64,000 nt of DNA from contig NZ_SACO01000001.1 in the NCBI RefSeq assembly GCF_004005905.1, forward strand, positions 62,001 to 126,000, written 5' to 3'. Within the stretch, counting starts at the first letter, position 1; the number at the start of each line of letters is the position of its first letter. A program made the position numbers and the translations under genes. The stretch is from Novosphingobium umbonatum (GTDB lineage: Bacteria; Pseudomonadota; Alphaproteobacteria; Sphingomonadales; Sphingomonadaceae). A model generated the notes under the pieces. The model searched no databases. It was not told the origin of the DNA and saw only the letters and a program-made list of their open reading frames with translations. Shown here piece by piece: positions 6,862 to 15,611 of this stretch.

Positions 6862-8547
6862 TCAGATCTTGCCTTCGCGCAGCATGGATACCGCGGCATG
6901 GGCCGCCCGCGCGGTCAGCGCCATATAGGTCAGCGAGGGGTTCTGGCAGGCGCTGGAGGACATTTGCGCGCCATCGGTGACGAACAAATTGGCCACCTCA
7001 TGCGCCTGACTCCATTTGTTGAGCACGCTGCTGGCCGGATCATGGCCCATACGCGCCCCGCCCATTTCATGGATCGCCGCACCGCCCGCACCGGGCCGAT
7101 CCGAACCGAACAGCACCTTGCCACCCGCTGCGGTCAGCATTTCGGAAGCTTCGGCCTTGGCCTGCGCCAAGGCGGCCAGTTCTTCCTTGCCAAAGGCAAA
7201 GTCGATTTTCAGCTGCGGCAGGCCATTGGGATCGGTCTTGGTCCGGTCCAGCGTCAGACGGTTGCTGGCACGCGGCACGCAATCGGCAAAGCTGGCCAGC
7301 ACCATCCGCCACGGGCCGGGGCGACGCAAAGTTTCCTTATAATCCGCGCCAATGCCCGCCATGCGGTTGCCCTGCGTCCATGTGCTTTGCAAGGCGCCAC
7401 CCTGGAAAGAGAAGCCGCGCGTATGGCCCACGCCATCCATCACATCCATATTGCGATAACGCGCCAGAACCACGCCGGTCGGGCGGTTGCCAAAGGTGGT
7501 ATGCATTTCAAATCCGGGCATGATCGCGGCCGCCGCCAAAGTATTGGCATGGTCCATGATATGGGTGCCCAACACGCCGCTGCCATTGGCAAGGCCGTTT
7601 TCCATACCCGCCTGCGCCGAATTGAGCAGGATATGCACCGAGTTAAACGCGCCCGCATTGAGGAACACCAGACGCGCACTGGCCTGCTTGCGGGTGCGGG
7701 TTTTGGTGTCCAGATAATGCACCGCCGTCACGCGGCGGGTGGCCGGATCATAGGCCAGCTTTTCCACCACGGCATCGGTGATCACGGTCAAATTACCGGT
7801 CTTCATCGCGGCGGGCAGCGTACTGGATTGCGTGGAGAAATAGGCACCAAACGAACAACCCCGCGCACAGATCGAGCGGTTCTGACAGGCATTGCGCGCC
7901 TCGTCGGGCTTGGCCTCGGTCAGATTGGCGGTGCGGCCAATCGTCACGCAACGTTCGGGCCAGCGCTTGGCGATTGCCTCGCGCACATGCTGTTCCACCA
8001 CGTTGAGCGCCATGGGAGGCTGGAACTGCCCGTCGGGCAATTGCTTCAAGCCTTCCTTCGCGCCGGAGACACCGATGAAGCTCTCCACCTTGTCATACCA
8101 GGGCGCCAGATCGGCATAGCGGATCGGCCAGTCGGTGCCATGCCCGTCGCGCGCATTGGCCATGAAATCATAATCGGACCAGCGATAGCATTGCCGCCCC
8201 CAAGTCAGCGAGCGCCCGCCCAGCTGATAGGAGCGGAACCAGGTAAAATCGGTGCCCTCGCCGGTCTGATAGGGGTTTTGCGCGTCATTGACGAAATGGG
8301 GCTGGGTAAATTCGGTGAAATGGCGATTGCGCTTTTGCACCGCATATTCGGCGTCATACAGGTCGCTGTCGCCCTCGCCACGGAAGGGCATATCCCATGG
8401 CATTTTCCATTCGGTGGCATAATCCTGCTGGTGGTTGATCTCGCGGCCACGCTCGATCATCAACACTTTCAACCCCGCTTCGGCCAGTTCCTTGGCAGCC
8501 CATCCACCGCTGATGCCCGAACCCACGACAATTGCATCAAAATCCAT
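6862..8547 (-). CDS. GMC oxidoreductase, glucoside-3-dehydrogenase / pyranose-oxidase-like catalytic subunit
   Basis: The 561-residue flavoprotein has an N-terminal FAD motif (VVGSGISGGWAAKELAEAG), the region GGRSLTWGRQCYRW, a cysteine-containing CARGCSFGAYFSTQSS segment and a C-terminal HEMGGARMG plus CQNPSLTYMALTARAA. This combination is seen in the large subunits of gluconate 2-dehydrogenase, glucoside 3-dehydrogenase and Caulobacter Lac-type sugar dehydrogenases. The gene for the small subunit lies 20 bases upstream. Oxidation of the sugar at C3 gives the 3-keto glycoside that C-glycoside deglycosidases need, so this enzyme fits the first step of the pathway. ATG at 8547 is chosen over an upstream TTG because GGGGAGAG is well placed before it. 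The subunit has no signal peptide; export in complex with the Tat-targeted small subunit is possible. Confidence 0.85.
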   Translation of the reverse strand: MDFDAIVVGSGISGGWAAKELAEAGLKVLMIERGREINHQQDYATEWKMPWDMPFRGEGDSDLYDAEYAVQKRNRHFTEFTQPHFVNDAQNPYQTGEGTDFTWFRSYQLGGRSLTWGRQCYRWSDYDFMANARDGHGTDWPIRYADLAPWYDKVESFIGVSGAKEGLKQLPDGQFQPPMALNVVEQHVREAIAKRWPERCVTIGRTANLTEAKPDEARNACQNRSICARGCSFGAYFSTQSSTLPAAMKTGNLTVITDAVVEKLAYDPATRRVTAVHYLDTKTRTRKQASARLVFLNAGAFNSVHILLNSAQAGMENGLANGSGVLGTHIMDHANTLAAAAIMPGFEMHTTFGNRPTGVVLARYRNMDVMDGVGHTRGFSFQGGALQSTWTQGNRMAGIGADYKETLRRPGPWRMVLASFADCVPRASNRLTLDRTKTDPNGLPQLKIDFAFGKEELAALAQAKAEASEMLTAAGGKVLFGSDRPGAGGAAIHEMGGARMGHDPASSVLNKWSQAHEVANLFVTDGAQMSSSACQNPSLTYMALTARAAHAAVSMLREGKI

Positions 8548-8567
8548 CGTCTCTCTCCCCAATCCGC

Positions 8568-9185
8568 TTAACCGAAATCCACGCCGGTCCAGTCGCTGGA
8601 ATAGGCGCGGTCAGAGGGTTTCAGGGGAAGGTCGGGGTCAAAACGCCCCGGAACATGCACATAGTTCAGCTCTTTCGAGCCGCCCACTTCGCTGGTGTAA
8701 TAGCCGGTCAGGATCAGCTTTTTGATCGCCTTCCACGGATGCCAGCCCGCCTTGGGATCAAAGGCCTGCGCGTCCAGCGCGGCCAGCACGGCATGGCGGC
8801 GAGCCGGTGGCTGGGCCATGAAGGGCGCGCCGGCGGCCTGATCGAGCGCTGCCTTGAGCCAACCGACATAATCCAGCCTGCCATCGGCGCCCACATGCGC
8901 GGCCACGCCTTCAGGCAGGGTCTTGGGCAAAGCCCCATGGCTGCCCGCCAGACCATGCGCCAAACCCAGCAGCACAAAGGCGCCCACGCCAACTTCGCCT
9001 GCCCCCGGCGTGGTGCTGCGCGGGATCACCAATTGCGATACTTCACGCAGCAGGAGGTGGCGCGGGCTGGTCGCCTGCTTGTGGCTGGTTTGCGCTGCCT
9101 GCGCCAGTGATGGGGCTGCGGCGGCAAACAGCGCCAAGCCTGCAACAAAATCGCGGCGGGCCAGTCGGTAATCCGAAATCGGCAT
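8568..9185 (-). CDS. Tat-exported small subunit of sugar dehydrogenase (gluconate 2-dehydrogenase subunit 3 family)
   Basis: The 205-residue protein starts with a twin-arginine leader (RLARRDFVAGLALFAAAAPSLAQA, cleavage near residue 30), so it is sent folded to the periplasm. The C-terminal motif LILTGYYTSEVGGSKELNY and the ending with DRAYSSDW are characteristic of gluconate 2-dehydrogenase subunit 3. In glucoside 3-dehydrogenases this subunit carries the catalytic GMC subunit across the membrane. It precedes the GMC gene by 20 bases. A cytochrome c electron acceptor, which usually completes such complexes, is not present in the window. ATG at 9185 is preferred because it starts the Tat signal directly. 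Confidence 0.85.
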   Translation of the reverse strand: MPISDYRLARRDFVAGLALFAAAAPSLAQAAQTSHKQATSPRHLLLREVSQLVIPRSTTPGAGEVGVGAFVLLGLAHGLAGSHGALPKTLPEGVAAHVGADGRLDYVGWLKAALDQAAGAPFMAQPPARRHAVLAALDAQAFDPKAGWHPWKAIKKLILTGYYTSEVGGSKELNYVHVPGRFDPDLPLKPSDRAYSSDWTGVDFG

Positions 9186-9269
9186 CGGGGACTTGCTCCA
9201 GAAAAACGGCAGGGCGGACCTGCTCCTCACAGGACCGCCCCACCTCACAATAAAGGGCTCAGGCCCGCA

Positions 9270-11555
9270 TCAGAACTCCACACCCAGACGCACGCCATAG
9301 GTACGCGGCGGAGCAAACTGGAAGTTATAGATATTGGCGATGCCGGGCACCACCGTATTGCCGGCATAGGCCAGCGAGCGGTAATTCTCGACATTGCGGA
9401 CAAAGGCCTGAATGTTGAAATGCTTGCTTTCCGGCTTGTAGGTCACGCTCAAATCCGACTGGGTGCGCATGTCCTGATGGCTGGAGGCATAATTGTAGAA
9501 GTCGAGGTAATAGTCGCCCTTGACGCGGGTGAAGGCCGAAGCCGTCAGCGTGCCTGCCGAACCCAGATGGAACACGTGGTCATAGCCCAAGGTCAGCACG
9601 AAATTGGGCGTCTGGGGCAGACGGCGACCCGCCAGATTCATCGTCAAAGGCGCCGAAGGGCCAGTGCCGATATTATAGGGCGAAACGCTGGCGATGAAAT
9701 CCGTATAGGTGGCATGCAGCAGGTTGAGCGAGCCGTTGATCGTATCATCGGGCGACAGGCGCAAAGTGGTATCCACTTCCAGACCATAGATCTTGGCCTT
9801 GCCCGCGTTGAAGGTCTGCCCACCCACCGTAGGGTTGAGCAGAACGTCATTCTGCAGATCCTTGTAGTCATAATAGAAACCGGCAAAGTTCAGGATATGG
9901 TCGCCCAGCTTCAGCTTGGCGCCGCCTTCATAGGCCGTATTGGTTTCAGGACGGAACTGCGTGCCCGCGCCGTCAAAGCCGCCCGCCTTATAGCCGGTCG
10001 ACACCTTGCCATAGATCAGCGTGGCGCCATTGGGCTTGTAATTGAGGCCCGCCGCCCAGGTGAACTTGCCGCCCGAATATTTGAGCATCGTGGTCGAGGA
10101 AGGCTGCGTGGTCAGCTCGATCGGCCCGCTTCCAAAAGCGAAGGCATAGTTCTGGAACGCTCCGTCACGCTCGTCCTGCGTATAGCGCGCGCCGCCAACA
10201 GCGGTCAGCTTGTCGCTCAAGGGTACTTCCACCTGACCAAAGGCCGAATAGCTCTTGGTCAGCGTGGGATGGCGGAAATAGTTCACATAGGAACCTGTGG
10301 CCCCCACGAAGGGCGTATAGAGACCGCCATTGGTGTTCTGCTTCTCGTTGAAATAGAACAGGCCGCCCTGCCATTGCACACCGCCGGTGGTGCCGTTCAG
10401 ACGCAATTCGTGGCTCTGCGTTTTCACAAGGCCGCCAAAATTGGTGAAATAGAAGGCTGGCGAGAGCGTGTTCCCGCCGGTCACCTTGGAGTCACGATAG
10501 CCGCCAGTATAGGTCAGCGTGGCAAAGCCCATGTCATAGGCAGCCCGGCCACGCAGGGCCGTCGCGATCAAATGCGTGCGCCCCACGCCAATGACCGGCG
10601 AATTATAGGTGCTGCGGTCTTTGCCTACCAGAACGTCGATGTTGTAAGGCAGACAGCTGATCCCGCCAGTGCGCGCGGCAAAGGCAGTCCAGCCATTGAG
10701 ACAGGCGCTGGTGCTGGTGCCCGGATTATAGGCCGTGCCGGTCATATCCGCCCACATTTGTGCAGCAGGGATGACGGTCTGCTCGACATGTTCGGCCGAG
10801 GCGTCGATCACCAGACCCGAGGCAGGCTTCAACCGCAGGCTGACACGGCCGCCGCCGGTGTTGTCATTGTCCGAACGGTTCGACTGCGAAACCGCCAGCG
10901 CCGAGGTCGGGCTGAAGGGCGTGTTGGGATGGTAGTTGTAGCCATCATGCGAGCGATAGAAGCCCGCCACGCGCACCGCCGCCACATCGCCCAGCACCAG
11001 ATCAACGCCCGCCTCGGCATGCACGGCGTTGAAATTGCCATAGGTGATGCCGCCCGACACCGAATTGGTCACCCCCGGCTTGCGGGTCACGAAATTCACC
11101 GCGCCGCCGGTCGAGTTGCGGCCGTAAAGCGTACCCTGCGGACCGCGCAGCACTTCGACGCGGTCAATGTCGAAAATGGCGGTGTTAAGCAGGGTGGGAC
11201 GATTGATATATTCGCCGTCAATATTGATGGCGATCGACTGGTCCTGCGCCTCATTGTTCGACAGCGTGCCCACACCGCGCACGGTAACGCGGGTGTTGTT
11301 CGTATCGCTGGTGATATTAAGCGCGGGCGAAACGCGCTGGACCGAGGTAAAATCGGTTACGCCCTTGGCCTGCAGGGCCGAACCGGAAATCACCGAGATG
11401 GCGATCGGCACATTCTGCACGTTTTCCTTGCGGTTCTGGGCGGTCACAATGATTTCGACATCGCCATTGGCCGGCTTCTGCTGGGCCATGGCGGGCGAAA
11501 CCGGCGCCAAAGCAGCGCCGCACAGCAACAGCGAGAGATAAGTCCTTTTGGTCAT
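9270..11555 (-). CDS. TonB-dependent outer-membrane receptor, probable glycoside importer
   Basis: The 761-residue protein has a signal peptide ending at AMAQQ, a TonB box (VEIIVTAQNR), a plug domain with the RVTVRGVGTLSNN and VEVLRGPQGTLYGRNSTGGAVNFVT motifs, and a beta-barrel ending in the C-terminal aromatic/hydrophobic strand GVRLGVEF. It is of the type that sphingomonads use for aromatic and sugar substrates rather than a classical siderophore receptor. It is the first gene of an operon with the sugar dehydrogenase subunits, MFS and isomerase. A good promoter (TTGACA, 17 bases, TAACCT) overlapped by a palindrome lies upstream, so expression is probably substrate-induced. ATG at 11555 follows AGGA; an upstream ATG at 11603 is less likely. 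Confidence 0.9.
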   Translation of the reverse strand: MTKRTYLSLLLCGAALAPVSPAMAQQKPANGDVEIIVTAQNRKENVQNVPIAISVISGSALQAKGVTDFTSVQRVSPALNITSDTNNTRVTVRGVGTLSNNEAQDQSIAINIDGEYINRPTLLNTAIFDIDRVEVLRGPQGTLYGRNSTGGAVNFVTRKPGVTNSVSGGITYGNFNAVHAEAGVDLVLGDVAAVRVAGFYRSHDGYNYHPNTPFSPTSALAVSQSNRSDNDNTGGGRVSLRLKPASGLVIDASAEHVEQTVIPAAQMWADMTGTAYNPGTSTSACLNGWTAFAARTGGISCLPYNIDVLVGKDRSTYNSPVIGVGRTHLIATALRGRAAYDMGFATLTYTGGYRDSKVTGGNTLSPAFYFTNFGGLVKTQSHELRLNGTTGGVQWQGGLFYFNEKQNTNGGLYTPFVGATGSYVNYFRHPTLTKSYSAFGQVEVPLSDKLTAVGGARYTQDERDGAFQNYAFAFGSGPIELTTQPSSTTMLKYSGGKFTWAAGLNYKPNGATLIYGKVSTGYKAGGFDGAGTQFRPETNTAYEGGAKLKLGDHILNFAGFYYDYKDLQNDVLLNPTVGGQTFNAGKAKIYGLEVDTTLRLSPDDTINGSLNLLHATYTDFIASVSPYNIGTGPSAPLTMNLAGRRLPQTPNFVLTLGYDHVFHLGSAGTLTASAFTRVKGDYYLDFYNYASSHQDMRTQSDLSVTYKPESKHFNIQAFVRNVENYRSLAYAGNTVVPGIANIYNFQFAPPRTYGVRLGVEF

Positions 11556-11615
11556 CAAGCATCCTCCCATGGAAACCGTGCCAGGGCTTTTTGCCCTGCG
11601 CACTAATTGGAACCA

Positions 11616-11644
11616 AGGTTATTGTTCACCCGATGGGCTGTCAA
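11616..11644 (-). promoter_or_regulatory. Promoter of the TonB-receptor operon
   Basis: On the minus strand TTGACA (11639-11644) is followed after 17 bases by TAACCT (11616-11621). This is the best core promoter in the catabolic region. Transcription would begin some 50-60 bases before the receptor start codon. Confidence 0.55.
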
Positions 11645-11661
11645 GAATTTAAATTCCAATT
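11640..11661. promoter_or_regulatory. Candidate operator at the TonB-receptor promoter
   Basis: On the minus strand AATTGGAA, six bases, then TTCTTGAC: the first arm is identical to the operator at 2827-2848 and the second shares TTCT, with identical spacing. It overlaps the -35 element. A further AATTGGAA half-site at 11605-11612 lies just downstream of the -10 element. Confidence 0.5.
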
Positions 11662-11742
11662 TGAACGATGGCAAAACGCCTGCGACAAGGTGGCCACACC
11701 ACAGCCAAAACCACCCCGCGCAGGCGCCTTTGGAGGGAAACT

Positions 11743-13326
11743 TTACATCAGGCCCAGATTGCCACCGGCCTTGGCATAGGCCTTGAACGCCGCGAATCTT
11801 TCGGGCGAGGAGACCACCACGCCCATGCCTTTGCGATCACCGATCTGCATCGCGCGCAGGTCATCGGCGCGGCCAACCGGTTGCCAGACGCCATTCACGC
11901 CCGACGGATTGCCCTTGCGCATATAGGCAAGCAACAGATCCTGCCATTGGCGGCTGATCCGTTGATCCTGCGCGGAGAAACTACGCCCGCCCAACCCCAG
12001 ATTGCCGAAAATATAGGGCAGTTGGGACGAGTGGAAAGCGCCGAAACCAACACCCCCCGGCTTGGCGGGATAGGCGTGGTCATAGAGATAGGCGTAGACC
12101 GGCTGCCCACTCGCTGCCTTGCGCGCCTCTGCCCATAGCAGCAGGCCGCTCATATAGCGATCCCGCGCCACCAACAGGTTAGAGGCGCGCACCTCCTCCG
12201 GCGTGGCATGGGGGTAAAGCGCCAGCAATCTGTCGGCAAAGCTGCCATAGCGGCCCTTCAGCGCCTGTTCGAAACGTTCCGGCGTGTCCACCGAAGGATC
12301 GATCATTTCCGCGCCGTTAAAACCGCTCATCAAGGGCACTCTATTGACCACCGGCTTGCCTACCAGCGTGGGATCATGGGGCAGCACTGCGCCATCGACG
12401 TTGGGCACATAGACCAGACCCGGCCCCTTGCCCGAAGCATCGGGAATAGCCTTGGTAGCCTCCACCAAAGCATCGGCGGGCATGGCGCGCATCTCGGCGG
12501 CGCTCTGCTTGCCCAGTCGCGCCCAAAGTTCCACGCCAACCTGTTCAGCCTTAACCAAGGGCGGCGTGTCCACCGCCATGCTGGCACCGCTCAAGGCAAA
12601 GGCCTTGGCAAACAGCCCCTTGGCCAGAGGTGAAACCAGCAGGTCGCCCACCGAAGCCGCCCCCGCCGATTCACCGGCCAGCGTAATATTGGCCGCATCG
12701 CCGCCAAAGCTTCCCACATGGGCGCGCACCCATTTCAGGGCCTCGATCTGGTCCAGCAGGCCATAATTGCCCGAGACATGGCGCGGTGATTCCGCCGATA
12801 GCACAGGATGGGCGGCAAAACCGAAAACGCCCACGCGATACTGGATCGTAACCACCACCACGCCGCGCTGTGCCAAGGCTGCACCGTCATAGATCGGCAC
12901 ATTGGCCCCGCCCCCGCCAAAGCCGCCGCCATGGATAAACACCAGCACCGGCAGACCTTTACCCGCGCCCGCAGGCCGCCACACATTGAGCGTCAGGCAA
13001 TCCTCGGCAAAGGGTGTGGGCGCGATAAATTCGGCCGAATAGGGCCCCCAACCCGCGCCACCATCGGCCTGATAACAGGCTGGCCCCGATTTGCCCGCAT
13101 CACGGATGCCCTGCCACGCTTTGACTGGAACCGGCGCGCGCCACCGCAATTCTCCCTCCGGCGCCTGCGCATAGGGAAGGCCCAGAAAAGCCTCTACCTT
13201 ACCCTTCGCCACACCTTCCACGCGCCCCAAACCGGTGTGTACCACCGGCCCTGCCAAAGCTGGCGCGGCGATCGAAAAGGACATGAAAGCAGAAGCCAGT
13301 GCCAGCCAGCGGTGACCTTTGGTCAT
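11743..13326 (-). CDS. Secreted type-B carboxylesterase
   Basis: The 527-residue alpha/beta-hydrolase has a signal peptide (cleavage near APALAG) and the carboxylesterase/lipase features PFAEDCLTLNVW, the oxyanion motif FIHGGGFGGG and the nucleophile elbow GESAG with Ser220. The remaining triad members are probably the Glu in NGAEMID and the His in GAFHSSQLPYIFGN. It should act in the periplasm on ester-linked groups of the imported compound, for example acyl groups on a plant glycoside; that role is inferred from its neighbours. It has its own promoter with an operator-like palindrome. ATG at 13326 follows GGGAGAG; the upstream TTG is less likely. Confidence 0.9.
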   Translation of the reverse strand: MTKGHRWLALASAFMSFSIAAPALAGPVVHTGLGRVEGVAKGKVEAFLGLPYAQAPEGELRWRAPVPVKAWQGIRDAGKSGPACYQADGGAGWGPYSAEFIAPTPFAEDCLTLNVWRPAGAGKGLPVLVFIHGGGFGGGGANVPIYDGAALAQRGVVVVTIQYRVGVFGFAAHPVLSAESPRHVSGNYGLLDQIEALKWVRAHVGSFGGDAANITLAGESAGAASVGDLLVSPLAKGLFAKAFALSGASMAVDTPPLVKAEQVGVELWARLGKQSAAEMRAMPADALVEATKAIPDASGKGPGLVYVPNVDGAVLPHDPTLVGKPVVNRVPLMSGFNGAEMIDPSVDTPERFEQALKGRYGSFADRLLALYPHATPEEVRASNLLVARDRYMSGLLLWAEARKAASGQPVYAYLYDHAYPAKPGGVGFGAFHSSQLPYIFGNLGLGGRSFSAQDQRISRQWQDLLLAYMRKGNPSGVNGVWQPVGRADDLRAMQIGDRKGMGVVVSSPERFAAFKAYAKAGGNLGLM

Positions 13327-13351
13327 GAAAATCTCTCCCAATGATTTTCAT

Positions 13352-13382
13352 AAATAGTATTTGCGTTCCAATACCTGGTCAA
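13352..13382 (-). promoter_or_regulatory. Promoter and candidate operator of the carboxylesterase gene
   Basis: On the minus strand TTGACC (13377-13382), 17 bases, TACTAT (13354-13359). The palindrome TATTGGAA-N6-TACTATTT (13352-13373) fills the spacer and covers the -10 element. Its arms match the operator at 2827-2848 at seven of eight and six of eight positions, with the same six-base spacer. Confidence 0.5.
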
Positions 13383-13612
13383 GCCAGCCATTCCCCGCTT
13401 GACGCCACACCGCACAAATGCGAACCTTCATTCCATAAAGTAGCGACAGGATAAGTCGCCAGGCAAACGGGCCCGATCCACGGGCTGCACCGGGGCCGCC
13501 GATTGGGAGATCGACGTGCCATTCATGCCCTTTGCGCCAAGCGCGCCCTTCTCCCCATCCCGAACACGCAACATGGCCGCAACCAAGACGGCCTGATCCA
13601 AGGAGAGTGAGG

Positions 13613-14566
13613 ATGAAGAAACTGTTGGGCGCGGCCTTTGCCGCCTGTATCATGGGCACCAGCCTGCCCGCCGCCGCGCAAGTGATCGTCACCATCGATT
13701 ACCGCCCGCCCGAAACCGTGCAACGCGTGGCGATTCCGGTAAACCCCAAGGAGGACCGGCTTAAAGTCCTGATCATCTCTGGCCGCAATTCCTATGAGCA
13801 TGACTGGACCGGCGTGAACAATATGCTGCGCAACATGATGCAGGACAGCAAGCGTTTCGACGTCCGCATCACCGAGGATTTCGACCAGGGCACGCTGGCC
13901 ACGCTCAAGGCCTATGATGTGGTGCTGCTCAATTATTCCAGCCGCTGGAACTATGCCGATCCGGTGCAACATGTCTGGTCGGACGCCGCTTTCAAGGCGC
14001 TTTATCAATATGTCAGCGAAGGCGGCGGGCTAGTGGCCTATCACTCCTCCTTTACCTGGGGACGCGACATTCCCGAATATAAGCGCCTGATCGGCGGCGC
14101 AATGGAACCGGGCAGCAGCCGCCGCGCACCTCCCGGAGCCTTTCCCGTCCATTTGGTCGACCGCGACCATCCGATCACCGCAGGCATGCGCGAATTCGTC
14201 TGGACCTATAATGATGACATGTAAACCAATATGGCCGTGGACCCGCAGGCCCGCATCCATGTGCTGGCCACCGCGCATGATGCCTCGGCCGCCTATGACC
14301 CGCGCCTGACCGGCCCGAAATATCCGGCCGCCGCCTATACACCAGACAAGTTGAAGGCCATGAAGGGCATGGACGCCGACCACCCGCAAGTGTGGACCGC
14401 CGATTATGGCAAGGGCCGCGTCTTTTCGATCACACTCGGCCATGACGAGGTATCGCTGCATTTCCAGCCCTTGCAAACGCTGATCCTGCGCGGCACCGAA
14501 TGGGCGGCCAGCGGCAAGGTGACTTTGCCCGTGCTGGAGGAAGCCAAGGATTATCCGGTCAAATAA
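13613..14566 (+). pseudogene. ThuA-like secreted protein interrupted by an in-frame stop
   Basis: The reading frame encodes a signal peptide (MKKLLGAAFAACIMG, cleavage near AAAQ) followed by a ThuA-like glutamine-amidotransferase fold: LKVLIISGRNSYEHDW, a YDVVLLNY strand and GGGLVAYHSSF. A TAA at 14222-14224 interrupts it after FVWTYNDDM, and the same frame continues with TNMAVDPQARIHVLATA and VWTADYGKGRVFSITLGHD to the natural stop at 14566. Related ThuA proteins have a tyrosine at that position, so one base change from a tyrosine codon would explain it. ThuA enzymes act on 3-keto sugars in trehalose use, which suits the neighbouring sugar dehydrogenase. AGGAGAG precedes the ATG. A sequencing error or a tolerated split cannot be excluded. 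Confidence 0.78.
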
Positions 14567-14696
14567 GCCCATCACCAAGGGGGACGAAGCGCGCTTCGTC
14601 CCCTTCCCCTGCGGACAAATGGCGCAATCGGACTTGCCTGCCGCAACGGAAAGGGCTTTTTGCAAAACAGAGCCTATTGCGCCGGAGTAAGCCCCC

Positions 14697-15602
14697 TTGA
14701 GCAACCGCACCGACCTTGCCGATCTCTCGACCTTTCTGGTGGTGGCCGAGGAGCGCGGCTTTACGCGGGCGGCGGCCAAGCTGGGCATTTCGCAATCGGC
14801 ATTGAGCCACACGATGCGGCGGTTGGAAGAGCGGATGGGCATCCGCCTGTTGACCCGCACCACGCGTTCGGTGGCCCCGACCGAGGCGGGGGAAAAGCTG
14901 ATTGCGCTGCTATCTCCGGCCATGGACCAGATCGAGCAGGGCATCGCGCAGGTGGCGCAATTGCGCGACAAGCCTTCCGGCCATATCCGCATCACCGCCT
15001 CTGAACATGCCGCCCGCACTTTGCTGTGGCCTGCGGTCAGAAAGTTGCTGCCCGAATATCCCGACATCCACATCGAAGTGTCGATCAACAACCGCTTTGT
15101 CGACATTGTGGAGGAGCGTTTCGATGCGGGCATCCGATTGGGCGAGGCGATTGCCCGCGACATGATCGCGGTGAAAATCGGGCCGGAAATGCGCATGGCC
15201 TGCGTTGGCTCACCCGCCTATTTTGAGCGCCACCCGATCCCGCAAACCCCGCAGGATCTAGCCCAGCACAATTGCATCAATATGCGCATGGCTTCCTCGG
15301 GCGGGCTTTATGCTTGGGAGTTTGAAAAAGACGGGCGCGCGATGAATGTACGGGTAGAAGGGCAATTAACCTTCAGCGGTTCGGGCATGGTGTTGCAAGC
15401 CGCCGAGGAAGGCCTCGGGCTGGCCATGACCATCGAGGATGTGGTGAAAGACAGCATCAAGGCAGGACGCCTGATCCGCGTGCTTGATGACTGGACCCCG
15501 CCCTTTGCCGGATACCACCTCTATTACCCCAGCCGCCGCCAGTCCTCGCCCGCCTTCCAACTGCTGGTCGATGCGCTGCGGCGGCACTCGCCCTCTGTTT
15601 GA
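14697..15602 (+). CDS. LysR-family transcriptional regulator
   Basis: The 301-residue protein has the standard N-terminal winged helix-turn-helix (DLSTFLVVAEERGFTRAAAKLGISQSALSH, in two pieces around residues 8-37, then RRLEERMGIRLLTRTTRSVAPTEAG) and a periplasmic-binding-protein-like effector domain from about residue 90. TTG at 14697 is taken as the start, because the conserved helix begins only seven residues later and CGGAG lies upstream. It is of the CrgA/DsdC-like group in which most members control a nearby gene. It faces the HupE gene tail-to-tail with a nine-base gap, and its target may be in the upstream sugar region. No palindromic LysR site was recognised. Confidence 0.92.
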   Translation: MSNRTDLADLSTFLVVAEERGFTRAAAKLGISQSALSHTMRRLEERMGIRLLTRTTRSVAPTEAGEKLIALLSPAMDQIEQGIAQVAQLRDKPSGHIRITASEHAARTLLWPAVRKLLPEYPDIHIEVSINNRFVDIVEERFDAGIRLGEAIARDMIAVKIGPEMRMACVGSPAYFERHPIPQTPQDLAQHNCINMRMASSGGLYAWEFEKDGRAMNVRVEGQLTFSGSGMVLQAAEEGLGLAMTIEDVVKDSIKAGRLIRVLDDWTPPFAGYHLYYPSRRQSSPAFQLLVDALRRHSPSV

Positions 15603-15611
15603 GCGCAAAGG

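Noticed and set aside
6103..8571. Long open frame (over 800 codons) antisense to the GMC and MFS genes
   Set aside because: It is rich in Gln, His and Arg, lacks family motifs, and mirrors real genes with clear motifs on the other strand; such shadows are common in GC-rich DNA.
9420..11606. Long open frame antisense to the first TonB receptor
   Set aside because: Unusual composition and no start signal; the receptor on the opposite strand has a full set of motifs.
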